This document shows positions 34,308 to 43,900 of a stretch of 64,000 bases of DNA, one piece after another; the stretch's first letter is position 1; each line of letters opens with the position of its first letter. A model generated the notes under the pieces. It made no database searches, was not told where the DNA came from, and saw only the letters and a list, made by a program, of their open reading frames with translations. Source of the stretch: Myxococcales bacterium (lineage in GTDB: Bacteria; Myxococcota_A; Bradymonadia; UBA7976; UBA1532); the NCBI GenBank assembly GCA_020633555.1, contig JACKDL010000002.1:1-64000 (forward strand), written 5' to 3'. Both the position numbers and the translations under genes were made by a program.

Positions 34308-35750
34308 ATGCGGCGCGGTTTCATCTGGCTGGCCCTGGTCGCCTTCAGCGGGCCCGCCTGGGCGCGCCCGGCGGCCCCCGAGGCGGTGCAGTGGGTCCAG
34401 GGCGTCGAGCGGCGCATCGCCCGGGACTGGACTCGGACCTTCCTGAGCGCCTGCGCGACCCTGCTGCCTGCGGGGCACGCCCTGAACGATGAGCGGCTGC
34501 AGGTCACCCTGCGGGTCGGCGTGGATCGCACCGGCGCCCTGGCCGAGGTGCGCCCGGCCCCCGGGCCCTACCCCGCGGCGCTGGCCGAGGCGGCGGTGGA
34601 GCTCGTGAAGGCCTCGGGGCCCTGGCCGGCGCCCCCCGAGGCGGCGCTGTCGGACGACGGCTGGGCCCACACCCGCTGGGTGTTCGCCCGGGATCCGGCC
34701 GTCGCGGCCAAGGCCAGCACCGTCCGCGAGATCTGGACCGCCGAGCGCCTGGTGCCCACCCTGCTGGCCCGTCGGCAGCCCCGGCTGGCGCTCATGCGGC
34801 TGGCCCTGTCGCTGACCGTGCCCGACGGCCGCCGCCTGGCCCTGTCGCGGCAGGTGGCCACCGACCTGCTGCTGTCGCTGCTGCCCGCCGCGGGCCACGC
34901 GGGCTGGGAGGCCGCGGGCTACGCCGACGACCCGCGGGTGGGGGTGGTGCTGCTGGACGCCCTACGCACGGCGACGGGCCCCCAGAAGGCGGCCATCGAG
35001 GCGGCGCTGGGCCGGCGCGCCGGCGGCCCCGTGGACGTTGAGGCGTTGGCGCGCACCCTGGCCGCGGGGCCCGAGGCCGAGCGCGTCGCCGCCGCCCGGG
35101 CGCTGGGTGCGGCGGCGCGGGGCCAGGTGGGCGAGGCCACCCAGGCCCTGCGCGGCGCCCTGGAGGCGGACTCGCCGGCGGTGCGGGCGGCTGCCCTGCA
35201 GGGGCTGACCGTGGCCGGCCGGGCCGGCGCGAAGGCCAAGTCCTTGTTCTATCGGGTGATTCCGCTGGTGAAGGATCCATCGCCGGCGGTGCGCGGGGCG
35301 GCCTACGAGGCCATGGCGGCCACCGGCGGCGCCAAGGCCCTGGCCGATCTGCTGCTGCTGTCGCGCAAGGCGAAGCACCCCGCCGAGCAGGTGGGGGTGG
35401 TGCGGGCCCTGGCCCTGCTGCCCGACGACGAGGCCACGGCCCGGCTGGCGCAGATCGCCCAGGTCGAGGGCCCGGGGCGGGCTGAGGCGCTGCTGGCGTG
35501 GGCGGGGCGGGATCCCGAGGCGGTGGCGGCGGCGGGCCTGAAGGTGCCGGCGGCGCGGCGCGCGGATCTGCTGGTGACCCGCTTCCAGGGCGCCCTGCGC
35601 CGCGAAGGCACCGCCGGGGCCGTGCGGCTGTTCCACCAGAGCGTGCAGGCCGCCCGGGGGCCCGCCATCACCGCTCGGATCATTGGCGCCTGGCTGAAGG
35701 CCACCGCCGAGGCGCCCGCGGCGCCCATCACCCTCAGCGCGGCTCGGTGA
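34308..35750 (+). CDS. Exported protein with TonB-C-like domain and HEAT-type repeats
   Basis: 480 aa. A signal peptide (MRRGFIWLALVAFSGPAWA) is followed by a domain at ~25-130 that resembles the TonB C-terminal or energy-transducer fold (LQVTLRVGVDRTGALAEVRPAPG). From ~190 to 400 there are alpha-helical repeats of HEAT or PBS-lyase type (VAAARALGAAARGQVGEATQALRGAL, SPAVRAAALQGL, SPAVRGAAYEAM). These usually bind proteins. A GGGGAGG ribosome site precedes the ATG. The last 17 bases overlap the 3' end of lolA on the opposite strand. Confidence 0.7.
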   Translation: MRRGFIWLALVAFSGPAWARPAAPEAVQWVQGVERRIARDWTRTFLSACATLLPAGHALNDERLQVTLRVGVDRTGALAEVRPAPGPYPAALAEAAVELVKASGPWPAPPEAALSDDGWAHTRWVFARDPAVAAKASTVREIWTAERLVPTLLARRQPRLALMRLALSLTVPDGRRLALSRQVATDLLLSLLPAAGHAGWEAAGYADDPRVGVVLLDALRTATGPQKAAIEAALGRRAGGPVDVEALARTLAAGPEAERVAAARALGAAARGQVGEATQALRGALEADSPAVRAAALQGLTVAGRAGAKAKSLFYRVIPLVKDPSPAVRGAAYEAMAATGGAKALADLLLLSRKAKHPAEQVGVVRALALLPDDEATARLAQIAQVEGPGRAEALLAWAGRDPEAVAAAGLKVPAARRADLLVTRFQGALRREGTAGAVRLFHQSVQAARGPAITARIIGAWLKATAEAPAAPITLSAAR

Positions 35751-36438
35751 GCACCCGCACCCCGGCGGGCGGGGTGAAGGTGAAGCCCGCGTCGGGCAGG
35801 CCCACGTTGGTCTGCACGTTCGCGAACACCAGGTGGTTGGTGTTGCCCACCGGATCGATGACCGTGCTGGCCTGCACCGCGTGGGTGGCCGCGTCCACCT
35901 CGAGCCGCAGGGCCCGGTACTCGCCCGCGTCGCGCTTGGGCACCAGCTCGATGAGCTTCCGGCCCGGGGCCGGATCGGGCAGCAGGGTGGCGTCGAACTC
36001 GTCGGTGAGCTTGCCCTCGCCGCTCATGAAGCTGAGCGCGACGGGGAGCTGGGCCTGCTTCAGGCCGCGCTTGAACACCTGCGACTGCTCGGGTTCGTAG
36101 ACCCACAGCGTGTCGCCGTCGGCCACGAAGACCTTGGGCTCGGGCGCCTGGTAGTCCCAGCGCATCTTCCCCTTCTTCTTGAAGAACACCTTGCCCGTGC
36201 TGCGCTGCTTCCGGCCGTAGACCTTGTAGGTGTAGGTCTGCTCGAAGTCGGCCTTCAGGTCCTGGGCGGTGCCGTAGAAGGCCTGGATGCCGTCGATGAC
36301 CGCGGCCAGCTCGGGCGACACCGGGGCGGCGGCCTGCGAGGCGGGCGCCGAGGCCGGGGCCTTGGGCGTGGGGGCGCCGGCGGGCTGCGCGAAGGCGGCG
36401 GGGGCCAGCAGCAGGAGGGGGGCGAGGGCGAGGCGCAT
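35734..36438 (-). CDS. lolA: Outer-membrane lipoprotein carrier protein LolA
   Basis: 234 aa with a signal peptide (MRLALAPLLLLAPAAFA) and a short Pro/Ala spacer. It carries lipoproteins through the periplasm from LolCDE to the outer membrane. LolA signatures: LKADFEQTYTYK near the N-terminus, STGKVFFKKKGKMRWDYQAPEPK, and VADGDTLWVYEPEQSQVFK. GGAG lies nine bases before the chosen ATG. Given the many lipoproteins in this window, it fits the context well. A possible promoter (TTGACG, 18 bp, CAGCAT) lies at 36468-36497. Confidence 0.92.
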   Translation of the reverse strand: MRLALAPLLLLAPAAFAQPAGAPTPKAPASAPASQAAAPVSPELAAVIDGIQAFYGTAQDLKADFEQTYTYKVYGRKQRSTGKVFFKKKGKMRWDYQAPEPKVFVADGDTLWVYEPEQSQVFKRGLKQAQLPVALSFMSGEGKLTDEFDATLLPDPAPGRKLIELVPKRDAGEYRALRLEVDAATHAVQASTVIDPVGNTNHLVFANVQTNVGLPDAGFTFTPPAGVRVLTEPR

Positions 36439-36467
36439 GGGGCACTCCAGGAGCCGAGGGTCGCGGG

Positions 36468-36497
36468 ATGCTGGCCAGGGGCGCCCGGCGCCGTCAA
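36468..36497 (-). promoter_or_regulatory. Possible lolA promoter
   Basis: On the reverse strand, TTGACG (36497-36492), an 18-bp spacer, then CAGCAT (36473-36468), about 30 bases before the lolA start. The -10 is a poor match, so this is tentative. Confidence 0.3.
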
Positions 36498-36549
36498 GCC
36501 ACGTGCCCCGCAACGCGTCGAGGGCCGCAGCGATTCACCCGTGACGCGA

Positions 36550-36578
36550 TTGACTCACCCGGGGTTCCCGCCTATGTA
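36550..36578 (+). promoter_or_regulatory. Promoter of the FHA-sigma54 regulator, likely leaderless
   Basis: TTGACT (36550-36555), a 17-bp spacer and TATGTA (36573-36578). ATG 36585 follows six bases later, which places the transcription start on the start codon. No Shine-Dalgarno sequence is present. Confidence 0.55.
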
Positions 36579-36584
36579 GACTCC

Positions 36585-38021
36585 ATGTCACAGGACCACC
36601 CCAACTCCATCGAGAGCCTGCCCCCCGAGCGCGACGCCATCGACGAGCGGGAGCACACCGTCGAGGTGCGGGTGGGCGAGACCGGCGCCATCCAGATCGA
36701 GAAGTGCGAGCTGGTGGTCATGGACGGCCCCGATCAGGGCAAGACCCTGGTGCTCGACAAGTCCATCGTGCGCATCGGCACCAACGAGAAGAACGACCTG
36801 GTGCTGGTGGACAACACGGTCAGCCGCTTCCACTGCGAGATCCGGCTGGTGGGCGACGAGTACCTGCTGGTGGATCGCTCCAGCACCAACGGCACGTGGG
36901 TGGGCCAGCTCCGCGTCGGCGAGGCGGCGCTGTACCCCGACGTGGAGATCATGGTGGGCAACACCACCGTGCGCTTCGCGCCGCTCATCGAGCACCTGGA
37001 GGTGGTGCCCTTCCGCGGCAGCCGCTACGGCGACATGGTGGGCGGCGCCACCCGCATGCGCGAGGTGTACGGCATCCTCGACAAGGTGGCCCCCAGCGAG
37101 CTGAGCGTGGTGGTCGAGGGCGAGACGGGCACCGGCAAGGAGCTGGTGGCCCGGGCCATCCACCAGCACAGCCGCCGCCGCGAGGGGCCGCTGGTGATCT
37201 TCGACTGCTCGGCCTTCCCCGAGAACCTGCTGGAGAGCGAGCTGTTCGGCCACGAGAAGGGGGCCTTCAGCGGCGCGCACCGCACCCACAAGGGCGTGTT
37301 CGAGCGGGCCGAGGGCGGCACCGTCTTCTTCGATGAGCTGGGCGAGATGTCGCTGGCCCTGCAGCCGAAGTTCCTGCGGGCGCTGGAGAGCGGCGAGGTG
37401 CGGCGGGTGGGCGGCGAGCGCACCATCAAGACCGACGTGCGGGTGGTGGCCGCCACCAACCGCGACCTGGCGGTGATGGTGGACGAGGGCCGCTTCCGCC
37501 GCGACCTGTACTACCGGCTGGCGAAGGTGCGGCTGCAGCTCCCGGCCCTGCGCGACCGGGTCGAGGACCTGGACCTGCTGGCCCACTTCTTCCTGGAGGC
37601 CCTGCGCCAGCGGGGCGGGCGGCTGCTGGCCCGCAGCTTCAGCGCCGACGCCCTGGAGCTGATGCGGGCGTACGACTGGCCCGGGAACGTGCGCGAGCTG
37701 CGCAACGTGGTGGAGCGGGCGGCGGCCTTCTGTGAGAACGACCAGATCGAGGTGGACGACCTGCCCAGCGACCTGCAGGCCCGCCTGGGCCGGCCCGCCC
37801 ACCGCAGCCCGGTGGCGGCGGCGGGGGCCGATCTGGAGCCCGGCACGGGGCTGAAGGAGGCCAAGGAGCTGATGGTGTCGCGCTTCGAGCGCGAGTACCT
37901 GCTCACCCTGCTGGAGCGCCACGATCAGAACATCAGCCAGGTGGCCCGCGAGGCCGGCATCGACCGCCGCCACGTCTACCGGCTGATGAAGAAGCACGAC
38001 ATCGAGCTGCCGGACCGCTGA
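36585..38021 (+). CDS. FHA-domain sigma54-dependent transcriptional activator
   Basis: 478 aa in three parts. An FHA domain (about 40-135: IVRIGTNEKNDLVLVDNTVS, RSSTNGTWV) binds phosphothreonine and can link this regulator to the Ser/Thr kinases nearby. The AAA+ domain (about 150-385) has Walker A GETGTGKE (179-186), the sigma54 contact loop GAFSGA (226-231, a GAFTGA variant), Walker B VFFDELGE (247-254) and DWPGNVREL. The Fis-type HTH is at 449-470 (ISQVAREAGIDRRHVYRLMK). Its stop overlaps the next start (TGATG). No receiver domain is present, so phospho-protein binding is the likely input. Confidence 0.93.
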   Translation: MSQDHPNSIESLPPERDAIDEREHTVEVRVGETGAIQIEKCELVVMDGPDQGKTLVLDKSIVRIGTNEKNDLVLVDNTVSRFHCEIRLVGDEYLLVDRSSTNGTWVGQLRVGEAALYPDVEIMVGNTTVRFAPLIEHLEVVPFRGSRYGDMVGGATRMREVYGILDKVAPSELSVVVEGETGTGKELVARAIHQHSRRREGPLVIFDCSAFPENLLESELFGHEKGAFSGAHRTHKGVFERAEGGTVFFDELGEMSLALQPKFLRALESGEVRRVGGERTIKTDVRVVAATNRDLAVMVDEGRFRRDLYYRLAKVRLQLPALRDRVEDLDLLAHFFLEALRQRGGRLLARSFSADALELMRAYDWPGNVRELRNVVERAAAFCENDQIEVDDLPSDLQARLGRPAHRSPVAAAGADLEPGTGLKEAKELMVSRFEREYLLTLLERHDQNISQVAREAGIDRRHVYRLMKKHDIELPDR

Positions 38022-39184
38022 TGCTGGCCCCCCTCTTCGCCGCCCTGGTGCTGGCCCCCGCGCCGCCCGGGGCCTTCAAGACCGACGCGTACTTCCAGGA
38101 CTGGGAGGGCGTGGAGGCCCTGCGGGTGGTGGCCGTGCAGGGCGCCTGCGGCGACGCCGACGTGGATCCCACCGTGCAGCTCGCCTTCGACGGGCGCTTC
38201 CTGCGCTTCGCCGTGCAGGTGCGCGACGACCGCTTCGTGCCGGGGGCCACCACCGGCGACCGCCTGAGCCTGCGCATCGGCCTGCCCAACGGCGCGCGGC
38301 GCACGGTGACGGTGCAGCTCAACGACCTGGAGCCGCCCCACGCCGCCAAGGCCCTGCTGGACGGCAAGCCCCTGCGAGGGGGCGAGCTGGTGGCCACCGC
38401 CCGTCGCGACGGCTGGGCCGTCGAGGGCGCCGTGCCGCTGACGGCGCTGCCCGGGGCCACCGACGCCCCGCTGAAGCTGGCGGTGATCGTCGAGGATGTG
38501 GACGCCGATCCCGTGGCGGCCGAGGCGGTGTGCAGCACGGCCGCCCTGCAGCCCGACGGCCTGCCCGGGGTGCCCACGGTGGATCTGGGCGGCGTGGACG
38601 GCTTCGCCAGCGACTTCCTCGCGCAGCGCCCGGCGAAGATCCTGAAGCAACAGAAGGTGCAGCTCCTGGGCGGGCCCGAGAAAGAGCTGCTGCTGCTCAC
38701 CAGCCGCGACCTGATGGTGGCGGGGCACGCCCTGCCCGGAGGGGTGGCCGGCTACCTGTACTTCGAGCACGGCTGGCCCGCCGACACGGCGCTCACGCAC
38801 TTCGAGCTGCGGGAGCTGGACGGCCGCAAGGGCCCCGAGGTGGCCCTGGTGCGGCAGAGCTGGGCGGTGCCCGGCGAGACCCGGGTGGACGTGCTCGAGA
38901 TCTACCTGGTGCGCGACGACACCCTGGTGCGGGCCTTCGCGGGGCAGGTGGCCGAGCACGCGCCCCCCGTGAACGGCGACGCCACCGCCCGCTGGCAGCT
39001 CCAGGGGCGCCCGGCGGTGCTCAAGATCCACCCCGCCAAGGTCACCGGCTTCAACCCCGGCAACGTGGTGGAGCTGGCCGCCGCGGGCACCGCCTGGGCC
39101 CCCATCCCCTGGCCCTGGCACCACCGCGGGCCGGTGATCCACCGCCTGCAGGGCGATCGCTGGGTCGAAGAAACGCGCCCCTGA
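38021..39184 (+). CDS. Secreted protein with CBM9-like domain
   Basis: 387 aa. A short signal peptide (MLAPLFAALVLAPAPPGA) is followed by a sandwich domain like CBM9: FKTDAYFQDWEGVEALRV, PTVQLAFDGRFLRFAVQVRD and WAVEGAVPLTALPG. The second half (about 205-387) is beta-rich with no recognised family. It overlaps the regulator gene by one base, so the two are probably translated together, and the protein may be a target or partner in the same response. The other CBM9-like protein in the window is at 12605-13864. Confidence 0.65.
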   Translation: MLAPLFAALVLAPAPPGAFKTDAYFQDWEGVEALRVVAVQGACGDADVDPTVQLAFDGRFLRFAVQVRDDRFVPGATTGDRLSLRIGLPNGARRTVTVQLNDLEPPHAAKALLDGKPLRGGELVATARRDGWAVEGAVPLTALPGATDAPLKLAVIVEDVDADPVAAEAVCSTAALQPDGLPGVPTVDLGGVDGFASDFLAQRPAKILKQQKVQLLGGPEKELLLLTSRDLMVAGHALPGGVAGYLYFEHGWPADTALTHFELRELDGRKGPEVALVRQSWAVPGETRVDVLEIYLVRDDTLVRAFAGQVAEHAPPVNGDATARWQLQGRPAVLKIHPAKVTGFNPGNVVELAAAGTAWAPIPWPWHHRGPVIHRLQGDRWVEETRP

Positions 39185-39308
39185 TCCCCCCGCCGGCGCC
39201 CCCGCGTCAAAGGACCCGAATCCATACGCAGTAAGGCTCAGCGGAGCCGCCCGTCGAGGGAGGTGGCGCGTGGGTGGAAGGGTTCGCGCAACCCGAAGGG
39301 ATAAGAAC

Positions 39309-39338
39309 TTGGTAGGAATGCGCGTTTATAACTACGAT
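39309..39338 (+). promoter_or_regulatory. Promoter of the zinc-ribbon kinase gene
   Basis: TTGGTA (39309-39314), an 18-bp spacer and TACGAT (39333-39338), in a locally AT-rich stretch. The expected start near 39345 supports ATG 39372 as the true start over upstream in-frame ATGs (39270, 39318). Confidence 0.5.
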
Positions 39339-39371
39339 GCGTGCGGGGATGGAGCGGCGGGGGCCAGTGCC

Positions 39372-40895
39372 ATGAAGTACTGCCCGAAGTGCAGGACTCG
39401 ATATCCGGAGGCCGACGGCCTCTGCCCGCGGGACCAGTCACCGCTGGAGCCCGATCCGTTGTTGGGCTGGACGGTGGCCCGACGGCGGCTGGACGGGGTG
39501 CTCGGCGAGGGCGCCCAGGCGGTGGTCTACCGGGCCACCCACGTGGATCTGCACCGCGCCGAGGTGGTGAAGATCCTGAAGCAACGCTCGGGCAACCTGA
39601 GCCCCGAGCGGTTCGCCCGCGAGGCGCGCGCCTTGGCCAGCATGAGCACCGAGCACGTGGTCCAGGTGCACGACTACGGGCAGACCGCCGACGGCGAGCA
39701 CTTCCTGGTCATGGAGCTGGTGTCGGGCGACTCGCTGCGCGAGGTGCTGCAGCGCGAGGGCCCGCTGGAGCTCGCCCGGGCGCTGCGCATCGTCGAGCAG
39801 CTCTGCCTGGGCCTGGCCGAGGCCCACCGGCTGGGGATCATCCACCGGGATCTGAAGCCCGACAACGTGCTGCTGGAGCGCCGCAAGGGCGCCACCGAGC
39901 GGGTGAAGATCGTGGACTTCGGCATCGCCCACGACCGCCGGGTGGGGCTGACCCTGCCCGGCCGCATCTTCGGCACGCCGGGCTACCTGGCCCCCGAGCA
40001 GCTTCAGGGCCTGCCCCTGGACGGCCGGGCCGACCTGTTCGCCGTGGGCGTGCTGCTGTACGAGATGCTGGCGGGCTACAACCCCTTGTCGGTGCAGGGC
40101 GCCAACCCCGGCGAGCTGCTGGCGGCGGTGGCCCACCGCTTGCGCACGCCCCTGGCGCCGCTGAGCACGGTGGTGCACGGCCTGCCCCCCGAGGTGGACG
40201 CGTTCGTCACCGCCCTGGTGGCCCTGGAGCGCAACGACCGCCCCGAGGACGCCGGCGCGGTGGCCCTGCACGCCGCCGAGCTGCGCTACGCGGTGGTGGG
40301 TGGGCAGTCGCCCCCCGAGCTGCAGGCCCTGACCGACGAGCTGACGGAGCAGGCCCGGCAGCTCGCCGCCGAGCGGGTGGCCATCGAGGGGCGCGCGCGG
40401 GCCCTGGCGAAGAAGCAGCACGCGCTCGAGGAGGCCCACCACCGCCTGCAGGAGGCCTCGCGGCCGCCCGCCGCGCTGCTGCCGCCGCAGTCGAACCCGC
40501 CCGGGGGCCTGCGGGCCCCCTCCAACCCGCCGGGCGGGCTGTCGGCGGAGCACAGCCACTCGGGCCTGCACCCCGCGCCCATGGCGTTGCCTGCGGAGCA
40601 CAGCCACTCGGGGATGCACCTGCACCCGGGCTACCTCTCGAGCCCGCCGGCGCACCTGCACGCGCGGCCCACCCCGCCCCCGGCGCCGGCGCGGTCCACC
40701 ACCGACACCATCCTGGCGGTGGTGCTGCTGGTGGCGCTGCTGGCCACGCTGGGCGTGCTGTTCGTGGTGGCCTTCGACGGCGGCGACGGGCGGGTGGCGG
40801 GGCCGCGGCCCGTGCCGGCCCCTGCGGCCCCCTTGCAGCCCACCAGCCCGGCGGGGCCCGAGCGGCCCGCTTCGGGGCGCATGGCGAGCCGGTAG
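39372..40895 (+). CDS. Serine/threonine protein kinase with N-terminal zinc ribbon and one membrane helix
   Basis: 507 aa. The protein opens with a small Cys motif (C4, C7, C18; KYCPKCRTRYPEADGLCPRD), a zinc-ribbon style often placed before myxobacterial kinases. The kinase domain (about 35-300) has the loop GEGAQAVVYRA, K67, HRDLKPDN with D160, and DFG with D182, all intact. A helix of Ala/Glu/Arg (about 315-365) follows, then a His/Ser/Pro linker with AEHSHSGLHPAP and AEHSHSGMHLHP repeats that could bind metal. A single membrane helix (TILAVVLLVALLATLGVLFVV) and a short Pro-rich tail end the protein. Confidence 0.92.
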   Translation: MKYCPKCRTRYPEADGLCPRDQSPLEPDPLLGWTVARRRLDGVLGEGAQAVVYRATHVDLHRAEVVKILKQRSGNLSPERFAREARALASMSTEHVVQVHDYGQTADGEHFLVMELVSGDSLREVLQREGPLELARALRIVEQLCLGLAEAHRLGIIHRDLKPDNVLLERRKGATERVKIVDFGIAHDRRVGLTLPGRIFGTPGYLAPEQLQGLPLDGRADLFAVGVLLYEMLAGYNPLSVQGANPGELLAAVAHRLRTPLAPLSTVVHGLPPEVDAFVTALVALERNDRPEDAGAVALHAAELRYAVVGGQSPPELQALTDELTEQARQLAAERVAIEGRARALAKKQHALEEAHHRLQEASRPPAALLPPQSNPPGGLRAPSNPPGGLSAEHSHSGLHPAPMALPAEHSHSGMHLHPGYLSSPPAHLHARPTPPPAPARSTTDTILAVVLLVALLATLGVLFVVAFDGGDGRVAGPRPVPAPAAPLQPTSPAGPERPASGRMASR

Positions 40896-40918
40896 CCCCC
40901 GCGGGGGCCTGGCTCGCC
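40883..40918. terminator. Two-tier inverted repeat between convergent genes
   Basis: Outer arms GGCGAGCC (40883-40890) and GGCTCGCC (40911-40918) are perfect complements. Inside them GCCCCC (40895-40900) pairs with GGGGGC (40903-40908). It lies across the kinase stop codon and just before the receptor gene's end, so it may stop transcription from both sides. No T-tract is present. Confidence 0.5.
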
Positions 40919-40929
40919 GCCCGGTCAGC

Positions 40930-43900
40930 TCACAGCCGCCAGACCAACGTGCCGGTGAAGCTGCGCCCCGCGTGGTAGCGGGTGTCCACCACCGGGCCTG
41001 CCGTGGCGCGGATCTCGTGGTCGATCAGGTTGCTGGCCCGCAGGTTCAGGCGGAAGGCGTCGCCCAGGTTGAAGCCGGCCACCACGTCCAGCACATGGCG
41101 GGGCTCCTCGTACACGTCGGGCAGGCCCTTGCTGCCCACCTCGACCACGCGCCGGCCGAACACGTTGTAGAGCACGGTCACGGCGTGGCCGGCCTCAAGG
41201 GCCTCCCAGCCGAGCTGCAGGTTCAGCACGTAGGGGCTCTGGCCCTCCAGCGGCCGCGACTTGCTGGTGACCACGCTGTCGCCGCTCAGGTCCACCTCGC
41301 TGCGGATGAGCGCCAGGTTGCCGGCCACGAACAGGTCCTCGCCCCAATTCCCAAGGAAACCCAACTGCTTGCGGGCCTCGATCTCCAGGCCCAGGTTGCT
41401 GGCCCCCGCGCTGTTGCGGAAGCTCAGCGTGCCGTCGGCGCCGGCGTTGATGGTGGCCTCGATGGGATCCTCGAAGGCCTTGAAGAAGCCGGCGACCGAC
41501 AGGCTCTCGCGGGGGCTGGGGTACCACTCCCAGCGCAGATCCAGGTGGCGGATCAGGCCGGACTTCAGGTCGGGGTTGCCCTTCACCGGGCGGTCGCCGT
41601 CCACCGGGTCCTTCTGGGCGGGGCTCAGCTCGTGGAAGTCGGGGCGGATCAGGGTCTGGGTGTAGCCGCCGCGGAGCTGCATGGTGTCCGACAGGGCCCA
41701 GGTGAGGGTGGCCGCCGGCAGCAGCTCGGTGCTGTCGGGGGCAGACTCCAGGGCCTCGGCGTTGGCGGCGAAGGGCCGCTGGGTGATCACCGCCACCTCG
41801 CCGTACTCCACCCGCAGGCCGGCCATGGCGCGCAGGTTCCAGGGCAGCTCGGCCTCGCCCATGGCGTAGGCGGCGGCCACGGTCTCGCGGCCGGTGTAGC
41901 TGTCGGTGGGCTGGGTGTTGTCGCGCAGCTCGAACCAGCCGTTGCGCAGGCTCTCCTCGCCCAGGGTGGTGTTGGGGTTGGCCCCCAGCACGGCCCGCCG
42001 GGTGGCCGGATCCACCCCCAGCTCGCCCAGCCGGTCCAGGAAGCGGAAGCGGTAGGTGGTGCTCTCGCGCTCGCGGCGGGTGAAGCGGGCGCCCAGCTTC
42101 AGGGCCTGGGTGGGCTCGTCGGGGGCGTCGGCGCGGCGGGCGTCCGTCAGGGGCACGGTCCAGCCCACCCGGGCGTCGTGGCCCACGTCGTCCATGGCGC
42201 TGTAGAAGCGCTGGTTGCCCTCGGGCCGGTCGTACATGCGGTAGCCGCCCGGATCGCCGCTGGCCTGGCTGGGGGGCTCGTAGTCGTAACGGGTGCTGCG
42301 CCGGTCGGGCTCGTCGCGGGTGGCCAGGCTCAGGGCGTAGGCCCAGTCCACCCGGCCCAGGGGCGTGGCGTGCTGCCCGCGCAGGATCTGGTCCAGCAGC
42401 ATGCGCTCCACCCACTCCAGCCGGTTCACCCGGATGTCGGTCATCTGGTCGCCGTCGAAGCCGGTGCGCTGGCGGGTGATGTCGTCGGTGCTGCGCAGCA
42501 GCAGGGTGGTGCTCCACACCCGGTGGCCCGGCGCCAGCTCGGCGTCCAGCTCCAGCAGGCCCGACAGGTTGATGGTGCGCTCCAGCCGCTCGATGCGCTG
42601 GGTGTCGTCGGCCTCGACCACCCGATCGGCGCCCTCGCCGCGCACCCGGGCGCTGGTGCGCTCCACCGTCTGGTTCAGCCAGCTCTGGCGGTAGGCCAGG
42701 GCGCTCAACACGCCCATCTTGCGGCCCAGCAGGGTGAAGGGGCGGCCGGCGGCCAGCGACACCGACAGGGGCGGCGGCGCCGTCTGGGTCGATACGTCCC
42801 AGGTGCGGGCGAACTGCTGGCCCAGGGCCTTGAAGTCGTCGCGGCTGCGCGACAGCAGGCGCGTCTTCAGGATGTCGGCCACCGGGCCGGGCAGGCTGCG
42901 GCTGCCGTCGTCGATGCCCAGCCAGTCCAGGCTGCCGCCCTGGCTGGACAGCCCCTCGCGGAAGGTGGTGTCGGGCCGGTAGCCCGTGCCCAGGGCCATC
43001 TGCACGAAGGGCGCCTCGGGGGTGCCGCGGGTGCGCAGGCTCACCACGCCGCCGCCGAAGGCGCCGGGCTGGTCGGGCGACCACGTCTTCTGCACCACCA
43101 CGCTGCCCAGGATGCCCGTGGGGAACATGTCCAGGGGCACCACCCGGCGCTCGGGCTCGGGGCTGGGCAGGCGGGTGCCGTTCAGCAGGGTCGAGGCGTA
43201 GCGCTCGCCCATGCCGCGCACGTAGACGTACTTGCCGCCCACCAGGGTCAAGCCGGTGACCCGCTGCAGGGCCGCGGCGGCGTTGCTGTCGCCCGTGCGG
43301 GCCATCTGCTCGGCGCCGATGACGTCCACCACCCCGCTGGTGCCGCGCCGCTCGGCGCTGAGCTGGGCCAGGCCGCCCTCGATGTAGGGGGCGTTCACCA
43401 CGAAGGCGTCGAGCTGCAGGGCCGCGGGGGCCAGGGTCAGCGCGACGGCGACCGGCGCGCCCTCGGCCACCGTGATCTCGGCGGTGCCCGGGCTGAAGTC
43501 GGGGTGGATGACGCTCAGGGTCTGCGGCCCCACAGGCAGCCGCAGGGTGAAGCGGCCGTCGCCGTCGGTGGTGGTGGTCTCGCTGCGGCCCTTCACGAAG
43601 ATCCGGGCGCCGCGGACGGGGCTGCCCTTCGCTTCGGCCACCGCCTGGCCCTGGACCTCGCCGCGGGGGCCCGCGTCGCTGGCCGCGTCCTGCTCGGCGT
43701 CAGCGGCCGCCTCGGCCAGGGCCCGGCTCTCGATGCTGATCTGCGGCTGCTGCCCCACGCGCAGGGTGGCGATGACCTCGGTGAGCTCGCCGGGCACCAC
43801 GGGGATGGCGCCCAGATCGGCGGGCCCAAGCCCCGAGATGGGGGTGGGCACCACCCGCACGGGGTGCTCGCCCACGCCGGGATCGAACAGGGCCGTGCCG

